A stretch of DNA of 64,000 bases, taken from Pseudophaeomoniella oleicola (Eukaryota; Ascomycota; Eurotiomycetes; Phaeomoniellales; Phaeomoniellaceae). Numbering within the stretch: the first letter of the stretch is position 1; every line of letters begins with the position of its first letter. The notes below the pieces were generated by a model. That model saw nothing but the letters and a program-made list of their open reading frames with translations. It ran no database searches and was not told where the DNA came from. The translations under genes and the position numbers were made by a program. Below, piece after piece: positions 57,501-64,000 of this stretch. The stretch spans positions 62,001-126,000 of the forward strand of contig QWDQ01000003.1 in NCBI GenBank assembly GCA_003868215.1, written 5' to 3'.

Positions 57501-57889
57501 CAACAACAACAAAACCCTCTCCCACGCCCCTGCCACGTTCCGGTGACTGGACCAAAGACCACTACCGAGCCCTCCACCGTCTATACCTCAAATCCCTCAA
57601 ACGCAAGATCCCCAAATACGCGCAACCGGATCTCCGACCAGGCCTCGTTGCGCTGCTGCACCAAACCGCCATGTCCGGCACCGGTAGCCATGAGCACAAG
57701 GTCACGATGACGGTCAGGGAATTGGCCGTCGTTGAAGAATTTATGAGGGATCTTGAGAGATACGACGATAATGCGGAAAGTAATCAGTCAGTGATGGTAC
57801 CGGTGGGTTGGTCGGAAGAGGAGCTTGCGATGAGGTTGTATAGTATTGTTGTTGGGTATAAGGTACGGGGGGAGAGGCCGGGGATATGA
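54524..57889 (+). CDS. Large AT-hook, mostly disordered nuclear protein
   Basis: Single exon, 1121 aa. The N-terminal third carries basic AT-hook-like cores: RKPRGRKAA, TPGRPRKPSRANRK and KPKRKRSRARK. Most of the rest is Ser/Pro/Glu-rich and probably disordered. A likely SUMO-interacting motif occurs at about residue 635 (SQVIVIDSDDETE: four hydrophobic residues followed by an acidic run), with a long acidic stretch after it. The only region that looks folded is the last 130 aa, from GDWTKDHYRALHRLYLKSL through TMTVRELAVVEEFMRDLE to WSEEELAMRLYSIVVGYKVR. Members are annotated in other ascomycetes as AT-hook proteins without known function. A role in chromatin is inferred from the AT-hooks. 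Confidence 0.82.
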   Translation: MSHALEHSPTPFHNENHRYSSSSPDPLQSSPTSIHVRHSSPTRPSVSPSKRNTPRSLRLHDLTISTPPRAKYRQENESKPRPQTYVASQQLPEGASPWRIRVTVEAEPESEAETGRSKMRTQTLKVPLKGAGDSDEENEEDHAETVDAADRKPRGRKAAQPSPTKPRKRSGTPGRPRKPSRANRKSLTDLDATVLGDDSDDPDAKPKRKRSRARKSSQPKKLNELDCEKETDVEGDAATENAKGSTRSKSRRNRSFQIAEDIDSMQTSGNVESFTGQDSPNLRKIDLNRVSLRAKTAESGQEKRTECHGLQNDLDAHDTENGMQEQDKCLNIAPAEERDYPTPVSSPQTKSRDDVENQSHDPTDVHEEFDSILESEGFTMISIDSIPSARQFVSSPAEMMEQQPAPESRSKGGLQPRLNTDANGSPFPVSSRGLSANVAPGITDDSDISSTMPSSPPSSLHLSVAAATGIPVLRGHTPEISFSSPKLPSPPRVTAHIPTINVEEKPTPPRLARVIRAGIALQSALSPKKSREAGTSPLLRSSHHGQDGFLGAAPEATSTNFDFGTQRELRAGFKLGEELARQRARSSSPAPPQTPKRTSDMPSGPDTVRAQREQEWQRERQAVSQQIDMASTSQVIVIDSDDETEHATIEHSGYGHEHVQAQEDDEHIQEEEDDEDIWLQEAHDSSQHSNNAQQSMPISEPKRSKIPSPWKRGENVDESTYLSQTDISGMFWQASKRPVSKVRIPVSSSPEKSFDLGKLLGVKQSPQKVSFSPKKVDLNSSSLESSSAQEIEDRPQSDAGENQQSTSIYDPDETAENLGHSNIGHAADLVQIEGVESTAASISFDEPSEISSSELEASDIPMIKIPVNFGDESSISRTEIIDENTTYSAGTEESSVDSTRHITSATTDLSIGHESSTLPQAFATTPAGWLGRLGGIAASWSKSHEVTESNNATPQVPSLEERDEYKPVSTLAISSRGPDQSSTTQATHRPRTSTTTKPSPTPLPRSGDWTKDHYRALHRLYLKSLKRKIPKYAQPDLRPGLVALLHQTAMSGTGSHEHKVTMTVRELAVVEEFMRDLERYDDNAESNQSVMVPVGWSEEELAMRLYSIVVGYKVRGERPGI

Positions 57890-57893
57890 ATGA

Positions 57894-57919
57894 GGTTACC
57901 TACCTTAGGTAGGTAGGTA
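57894..57919. repeat. TTACCTACCTTAGGTAGGTAGGTA palindromic motif
   Basis: Recurrent TAGGTACCTA-type motif immediately downstream of the AT-hook gene stop. Confidence 0.6.
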
Positions 57920-58184
57920 TTGGCATTAGGGTGGGTGAAGGATTAGAGGAGGATGAATGGATGTCCCAGGAATCGGGGGAGTGCATGGGTTTTGTTATAT
58001 CAATTTACGGAAATGGAGTATATTAGTAACATATACCCCCTTGACCAGGTATGTAAGGTATCTACATCTCGTGAAACCAGGACTGGTCTGATCTGGTCTG
58101 ATTAAATTATTTTCTATTATTATAACAATGGATTAAATTCGATGGATACCTATCTAATTAGATCTTTCGCCTTGCAGTTTTCAT

Positions 58185-60293
58185 TCACAACACATACATT
58201 CCATTCCCACCACCACCACCAACTTCCTCCTCATCATCGAACCACCCCATCAACAAACTGAACTGAAACTCCTGGTCGTCGTCATCGTCATCATCAGATC
58301 TCCTCCTCCTCCTATTATTACTACTACTATCTCTACTACCACTATTAGTAGTAGTAGTAACAGTATTACTAGCGATTACTCCTCTACGATCATTGATTTC
58401 AAACGCACCAGGAACCATCTTTGCTTTCTCGAGCACGATTTTGGATTGGGCGTGGAATTTCATGGCGAGGCGGTCGATGACGGTAGGAGGACTTTGACGA
58501 TCTTGTTTTTGGTGGGTTTGGGTTTGGGTTTGGGTTTGGTAATGGTTTCGGTTTCGGGTGGAGGAGAACTCGGACATCATTGTGTTGGCGGCGTCGATGC
58601 CGTAGCGGAGGGTTGAGAGGGGGACGGACCATGGTAGAAGAGCTTTGGAGTTGTGGTTGGACGATGACGACGAGGCTTTAACGACCTGTTCGATCCCCCA
58701 CAGCAACGTCAAGCCGGCGGCATAAATCTGACAGAACGTGAGCGGGATCCATTTGATCTGGTCGCTCGTGTATGCGTCGTAGAAGGCGCGGATGACCTGG
58801 ACGCTCGCGTCGCCGCAGCCGACGATGCAGGTCGCATTTGGGAACGGGTTGAGGTTGTTGGGGCGGTAGAGCAGGATTAAGGTCGCGTAGTAGAGGTAGT
58901 CGAAGTAGGTGGTGGAGTAGTGGAGGGCGAATGGGAGGACGGGGGCGGAAATGCGCCAGGCGTCGAGGTCGTGGCGGAAGGTGAGGATGGTTTCGTTGAC
59001 AGAGATGTCGGCGACATGGGGGTCGAGGACTTGTGGTTCTCGGTACACTTGACGGCATATGAGCTTTCGTTCGCTGGAGTTTTCAAAGTATATGAACTCA
59101 CGGATTTGATATATTTTCGAACATATACGACGCAGTTTGATCGCGTGAAGCGGAATGCTCATCGAACACGCCTTTTTGGCTTCTACCCACTGCTCGTTGT
59201 ACTCGCCGGGTAGTTCGACCGTGATATCTTCGTCAGCTAACCCCAGCGGTCTCCCGAACGTGATTGAAATCAGCCGATCGAGAGTATAGACGCTCCAGAA
59301 GCACCTCTTCTCGCACTCGTTCTTCTTCATTTCGGCTTCGGTCTCGGCTTTTTTCTTGCACTTCTGGAGGCCCATAGATGTTACCAGCCGCATACACGCA
59401 CCGAGGGTGTGCCAGACACTAGGACCCGAAGTAGAAAAGAGAGAATACAGGACTAGGCTGAGAAGTGCACGTAGTGCTGTAAGATCCTCTCGGCGTAAGA
59501 CATGTGGTAGAGTGGTTCTACTTGCACGGTAGAATCTCTCGGGTTCGGATTTGTCGTCTGAGCCGATGAGCATGGATGTCGCGACGGTGATGTGGTAGAA
59601 ATAGTGAAAGTCGTCGTCAACAACATGGCCGTCATATAATTGCTGTAAATTCTCCCCAAAAATCGGGCGTTCTAGAAACGGGTACTGGTAGCCCAAGCTA
59701 TCGAAATACTGGTCAGTGCGAGTCTCTGCATCTTCAAAGCTGGACAAGAGGATGGCATCGCATGATCTCGGTGGGAGTTCGCGAGTCAAAGTCCGATGAT
59801 CAATACTCTTGCAGAACACTTCATTGACTTCCGACAGTCCCTCGCTATGTGGAGGGCTGTTTCTCTGAGATACGTCTGGGAGAAGACCGTCGGAAGGTCC
59901 GATAGCATATGGACCCGGATACCACCATCCTTCTCCTCCATCCGAACCGCGTTGCTCCTGCTCTCCAGCAATACGAGTGCCAGTCGGTACCTGAGCAACC
60001 TCCAGACCCGTCACCTCCTGCACGGTATGCTCCAGCCACCGTAGCCTCGTCTCCAGAGCTCTCACATGATCCAGAGGATACGGCGACGGTTGGATGCGAT
60101 TAGTAAAGTTGCATTGGGCTTGGGACCTGGAACACGCTCCACATCGTGGATATTGCTGATCACATCGTTTCTTCTTCATGCGACAATTATCACACGCGAT
60201 CGATGCACGCTTGGGCTTGGAATCTTGATCAGCAGATTCGGCTGGTACTCGATCTTCAAGACGGAACTTGAAGAAGCCCTTTGACCTTTCCAT
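58185..60293 (-). CDS. Zn2Cys6 fungal transcription factor
   Basis: Nuclear regulator with a binuclear zinc cluster. Single exon, 702 aa. The six cysteines are at about 34, 37, 44, 51, 54 and 61 (CDNCRMKKKRC then CGACSRSQAQC). A linker and short coiled helix (VRALETRLRWLEHTVQEV) follow. The fungal-specific middle homology domain contains GPSVWHTLGACMRLVTSMGL and CFWSVYTLDRLISITFGRPL. The C-terminus is low complexity: a Gln/Thr repeat (QTQTQTQT), Asn/Arg/Ser runs and an Asp run. In the DNA these are a (TTTGGG)n-like stretch and trinucleotide repeats. Target genes are unknown; the OPT transporter lies just upstream in the same direction. Confidence 0.93.
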   Translation of the reverse strand: MERSKGFFKFRLEDRVPAESADQDSKPKRASIACDNCRMKKKRCDQQYPRCGACSRSQAQCNFTNRIQPSPYPLDHVRALETRLRWLEHTVQEVTGLEVAQVPTGTRIAGEQEQRGSDGGEGWWYPGPYAIGPSDGLLPDVSQRNSPPHSEGLSEVNEVFCKSIDHRTLTRELPPRSCDAILLSSFEDAETRTDQYFDSLGYQYPFLERPIFGENLQQLYDGHVVDDDFHYFYHITVATSMLIGSDDKSEPERFYRASRTTLPHVLRREDLTALRALLSLVLYSLFSTSGPSVWHTLGACMRLVTSMGLQKCKKKAETEAEMKKNECEKRCFWSVYTLDRLISITFGRPLGLADEDITVELPGEYNEQWVEAKKACSMSIPLHAIKLRRICSKIYQIREFIYFENSSERKLICRQVYREPQVLDPHVADISVNETILTFRHDLDAWRISAPVLPFALHYSTTYFDYLYYATLILLYRPNNLNPFPNATCIVGCGDASVQVIRAFYDAYTSDQIKWIPLTFCQIYAAGLTLLWGIEQVVKASSSSSNHNSKALLPWSVPLSTLRYGIDAANTMMSEFSSTRNRNHYQTQTQTQTHQKQDRQSPPTVIDRLAMKFHAQSKIVLEKAKMVPGAFEINDRRGVIASNTVTTTTNSGSRDSSSNNRRRRRSDDDDDDDQEFQFSLLMGWFDDEEEVGGGGGNGMYVL

Positions 60294-60779
60294 GATTGGG
60301 GAAGAGGGTGGGGGAAGCTAAAGAGAATGAATGTCGGGTGCTTGTCGGGTGTTCATGCTTCAGTTGGTATTGGTATTCATGGGCTCGAAGGAATCTTAGA
60401 CCAGAAATGATTATCTCTTAATCCTAAGAATATTTTCCTTCTACATAACACTGTTCTTACTCAATTCATTATTATAGGATCGACACCAGTTATAGAATTA
60501 ATATATCCATATTCGAGAAATGGGAAGACTTCGTAATAGTGATTTACTCAACACGAAGGTGTCTATCTGGGACTTAACGCTACGAACGCTACCACGAAAT
60601 TCGAAGAAAGCTATCTTGACACGAAGTTTCTCTGCTCAGCCTTAGTGCACATCTCCCAACCAGATCAGACGGTTATCTTCGTCCGGTTACCTTCGTTGCA
60701 AAAGTTGGGCAGGATGTATCAAGTAATATACACCGGAAGAGGGAATCACCTGTGCCGTCGGGCGAGCATACAAATCAAC
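60294..60779. other. Intergenic between zinc cluster factor and OPT gene
   Basis: 486 bp, the promoter side of the transcription factor. No gene seen. Confidence 0.6.
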
Positions 60780-63363
60780 TTAGTGCCAAGTTCCTCTGTC
60801 AGGGCCAAAGTAGCCTCGTGCTGGGACGTTCTTCCATGGCGTTCCCAGACCATCAGCCGTCTTCGCATACACTGTATTCCCCCACCAGGTAAGTGATCCA
60901 CCAGGTAACAAAATACAGAAGAAAATGATGACAGTGCTGACTGCAACACCACAGTCTAATGCAGCGGATAACACGTAGTCTGAAATAAGGGTCAGCACAA
61001 CTTTAAGACGTCAGTCGAGATGTTCAGGACTTACTATATTTGTTCCACCACGCAGGTCGACGTCTCTTGATGAAGAAATTGAATATCATGTTCACTACCG
61101 ACCAGGAAGAGAAGTTGACACCAGTAGCTGGAGGAACGAGGCCCATAGCACCAAAAATGACAGGCCAAGAGACATATTTGAAAAAGGCCCACCGGCGTGA
61201 AAGTGCCCAAGTGATGAGGACAACGAGGGGTCCCACAAGGAAGAAATACAGAAGATGGCCATACAGCTGACCTGGCGAAAAGCTTCTTTGTGGACCCAAT
61301 GCACCTATTCGGGGTCAGTAAAGAGGGTTGTATTTGCATGGGGATCGCCGAGAGATCGTAGACAGAGCTGACTTACCCCATATGAGAGACGAAGAATAGG
61401 TCACGCGGCCATGGGGGCATGTATACCCTCCATTTGCGTCCGACGAACAAATCCCGTCAATGTGACTTATAAGGAACACGGTGACTCCGCATTGAACAAT
61501 CGCACCGACTGCTGTCGCAATGCCCTGTGCCCAGAAAACCGTTCGTGGAGGAATGTGAAGGTAATGCGCAAGCTTCATGTCTGAAACGAACCTTTGCTTT
61601 TTAGCCCCTGAACAAGAATATCTGGAAACCCCATTCACTTACTCCAAGCCCTGTGAAATGGCGACATATCCATAGAATTTGAAATTCATGTTTGCCACCG
61701 GTTTCCCTAAGAACGCGTAGCCGCCAATGAATTCCGTGATAAGGTTCAGTTGATTGGTGCTGATGTTGGTAACCGCCTTGATGATGCTCACGGGAAGAAA
61801 GTAGACTACCGGTAACGCAAACGACAGGAATACTGCCCAAACTGGAAGATTTGTCTTGTAGACTTCGTTTGTGACAATGCTGAGGATCAGCATAACAACA
61901 GTTATGATAGCGAACCACCACCACGGCACTTGTCGATATCGTGACATAATTCTTGCGTGAATATCTTGTTCTGATTTGCCTGTCCACCCTGCCCACAAGT
62001 CTTTTCCGTAGTATAAAGCAACATGGACAAAGATACCAGTTAGATTCGCAAAAGAGAGCCCGTACGTAAGCGCATAGGCTGCAGGCAGGAACATAGGCGA
62101 GTAAGATTCGTAGTCCCTTTGATTAACAGTACCATCTGGATTCATGATCCGGGAAGTATTGTAGGTGCTTCCTGTATTATCGAAAGTATTCGAATTCATG
62201 AGTGGCATGTATGACGTGTACCAGGTATTTGTATAATAGATTGCGGGTGCGACAATCCAGAAGAACATCGCAAAGCCACCCATGACGTTCAATCCCGCCC
62301 AAGCTGGGGCCAATAAGGGGCTTTGGTTGGCGTAAACAACTTGGGCCCAGTCGAAAGTAAGCATTGACATGCCGAGACCAGTTGTCTGTCCGAAAAGCGA
62401 ATTGACAACAACGTTTTTAGGCACAATCCAGCAGATAAAGGAGAAGGTACTCAAAGCCTTGAACAGAAAGCCTGGGACAAAATACCAGATCGCACCTCCC
62501 ACAAACACGTACGTGAAGAATCTCGCCCGTGAGATCTTCCAACCATCTGCTATCAGATTTTGTCGGGAGTGCAACGTGGAGAACAGCGCGGCGTTCGATA
62601 GAGCATTGGGCCATATCATGGTTGCTGGGAGCACCAACCACCGGTAAGATACGCCGGCAATTCCAAATCCTAGTAGTTGCGTTGTTAAGCAGAACAGAAC
62701 CTCAAACCCACCCTGGGACGGCATATTATAGAACTTGACGATGGCCTCGATGACCTGGGTTGCTGCAGCTGATCCGAAAGAGACATTTGCCATAATCGTG
62801 ATCAATGCATGCTCCTTGATATTAAAGTCATGGTCCGGATTCAGGAATCCAATCGGAAGAAATTTCGCCCAAGCACAGCCAATTGGGTAAGAAAGTAATT
62901 GTGCCACGAGTGAACTAATCGTCACACTTGGCTGGCGCAAGTTGAAGAATTGATTGAGCCCACTTCCGATCTGTTCAATATCACATCAGTCATGATGGCT
63001 GGTCACAGGAACTCCGTGGCAAAACTCACTATAGTGAAAATGATGCCAATTGTCCACATTCGGACCGTGTTGACTGGCAGTAAGGGATCATCCGTGGGAG
63101 AGACGACCGCTCGTACTTCTGGGAAAGGAGAGTTGTCGGCTTCATATGGTAGAATCTCTTCGGCAACCTTGTCATCGAGAACATCCATCTCCCCTGATGA
63201 AACGTCGTATTCTGGCTCCTACAATCATCCGTCAGCAGTGTAGCAGGAGCGAGGCAGATTCAATTACCACCTTCAAGGCCTCGTCTTTGGAGGTGCCCAT
63301 CTTGAAGGACTCTTCCCAGACTGGCGTCTCCGCCGAATGGCGAACACTATCTGCACTGGCCAT
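60780..63363 (-). CDS. OPT-family oligopeptide transporter
   Basis: Proton-coupled transporter of small peptides (tetra/pentapeptides or glutathione-like substrates), plasma membrane. Six exons: 63268-63363, 63030-63218, 61643-62970, 61377-61591, 61035-61304 and 60780-60979; 765 aa in frame. The N-terminus is acidic and cytosolic. Recognisable OPT segments: GSGLNQFFNLRQPSVTISSL, YPIGCAWAKFLP, LTFDWAQVVY, ISQGLEFVSDMKLAHYLHIPPR (created by splicing), GQLYGHLLYFFLVGP, VNFSSWSVVNMIFNFFIKRR and the end NYVLSAALDCGVAV with GYFGPDRGTWH. Length is usual for fungal OPTs. All five introns (49-72 nt) were placed by phase and conserved sequence. Confidence 0.95.
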
Positions 63364-63698
63364 GGCGAGCGATGAAGAGCTAACAACGACATCTCTGAGC
63401 GTTACACGGTCTGACTTAAATCTTCGATGCTTATCGTCGTTGCAGGTGCTGCAGCGAGTGTTGCAAGATTGTTGGTGCAGAGTGGACCTTACTGATAAAC
63501 GGATTCATCCGATGACCCGGTAGATGAAATGATACCACGAATGGAAATATTCTCACGGTTGGACCCGCAGCAAAATTACCAGTTCTGGATAGATCATCAA
63601 TCCATGGGTCTTAAGTATCAGCAAATATTCCTCAAGACACATACAGTCCGAGAGGGAACAAGGCTCACATTACATGTTGGCATTGGCCCAACGCCACA
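63364..63698. other. Divergent intergenic region, OPT / D-amino-acid oxidase
   Basis: 335 bp between divergent start codons; both genes concern nitrogen sources, so a shared promoter is plausible. No site assigned. Confidence 0.5.
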
Positions 63699-64000
63699 AT
63701 GACGGTCGAAGTCCCGACTGATTCCGCTTCCATACCCTACGCCAGACGACCTATCATTATCCTGGGGGCAGGCGTTATTGGATGCGCTGCCGCTCGCCAA
63801 CTCCTACAGAAAGGTTTTGAGGTCACTCTAGTTGCCGAGTACCTTCCAGGCGATCAAAACATTTTCTATGCTTCAGCATGGGCGGGTGCTGCATGGCACT
63901 CTGCGGGTGGACTGACGAATGACAACAAGTATCTCCAGGCAGTCACGCACAGGCACTTGGTGAAATTGGCTCGAGAAGAGCCAGGTGCCGGAGTCTGTAT
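63699..64000 (+). CDS. D-amino-acid oxidase, 5' part (runs off the window)
   Basis: FAD-dependent oxidase that converts D-amino acids to 2-oxo acids, usually peroxisomal. Only the first 100 codons are in the window. The dinucleotide-binding motif IIILGAGVIGCAAARQLLQK lies at about 19-38. The family mark YASAWAGAAWHS follows at about 59-70, matching the Y-x-S-x-W-A-G-A-x-W pattern of DAAO. The start ATG at 63699-63701 gives a short N-terminus typical of the family. The remaining catalytic region and any C-terminal peroxisomal signal are outside. A D-aspartate oxidase is the main alternative. Confidence 0.88.
   Translation, partial: MTVEVPTDSASIPYARRPIIILGAGVIGCAAARQLLQKGFEVTLVAEYLPGDQNIFYASAWAGAAWHSAGGLTNDNKYLQAVTHRHLVKLAREEPGAGVC

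Noticed and set aside
58511-58540. Telomere-like (TTTGGG)n run
   Set aside because: It lies inside the zinc cluster factor coding region, where it encodes a Gln/Thr repeat; an internal telomeric tract is not needed to explain it.
1-64000. Transposable elements, LTR retroelements, CRISPR arrays, rRNA
   Set aside because: No reverse transcriptase, integrase or transposase motifs, no long terminal or inverted repeats, and no regularly spaced direct repeats were seen on either strand.

Overview
The window is nuclear DNA of a filamentous ascomycete (Pezizomycotina). The evidence is: many short GT..AG introns (about 44 to 150 nt, mostly 45-60, with CTNAC-type branch sites), a highly reducing type polyketide synthase, a Zn2Cys6 regulator, a DUF6594 protein, a fungal caspase-like protein, and ordinary fungal housekeeping genes. 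I cannot name the species. I rebuilt spliced models by hand. Every multi-exon model reported closes in frame over its whole length, but none has transcript support. No tRNA, rRNA, CRISPR array, LTR element or DNA transposon was seen.

Left housekeeping block (1-9.6 kb): fructose-1,6-bisphosphatase (-), calcipressin (-), mitochondrial phenylalanyl-tRNA synthetase (-), a divergent mitochondrial dicarboxylate carrier (+) with an apparent 5-nt microexon, and a Nudix diphosphoinositol-polyphosphate phosphohydrolase (-).

Accessory block (about 11.5-40.5 kb): an ABCC-type transporter, a caspase-like protein with a C-terminal membrane anchor, a small three-exon gene, a DUF6594 membrane protein, an MFS sugar/polyol-type transporter, a protein with an array of unusual C-x-C-x12-H-x4-C fingers, an iterative polyketide synthase, two short-chain dehydrogenases and a PhzF-fold protein lacking the usual catalytic Glu. 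The PKS is the most interesting locus. KS, AT, KR and ACP look intact, but the DH active-site motifs are gone, the methyltransferase region is eroded and the enoylreductase is cut down, all in one uninterrupted reading frame. With the two SDRs, the transporters and the finger protein it may form a small biosynthetic cluster. That grouping is inference.

Right block (40.5-64 kb): exosome subunit RRP42 (-), an MDP-1-like HAD phosphatase (+), an NRAMP metal transporter (-), the meiotic helicase MER3/HFM1 (-, 7 exons, 1508 aa), a UDP-galactose-type nucleotide-sugar transporter (-), a large AT-hook protein (+), a Zn2Cys6 transcription factor (-), an OPT oligopeptide transporter (-, 6 exons), and the start of a D-amino-acid oxidase (+) that runs off the end. 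MER3 indicates conserved meiotic machinery. Intergenic DNA carries a recurring TAGGTAGGTACCTA-like palindromic motif and several microsatellites.
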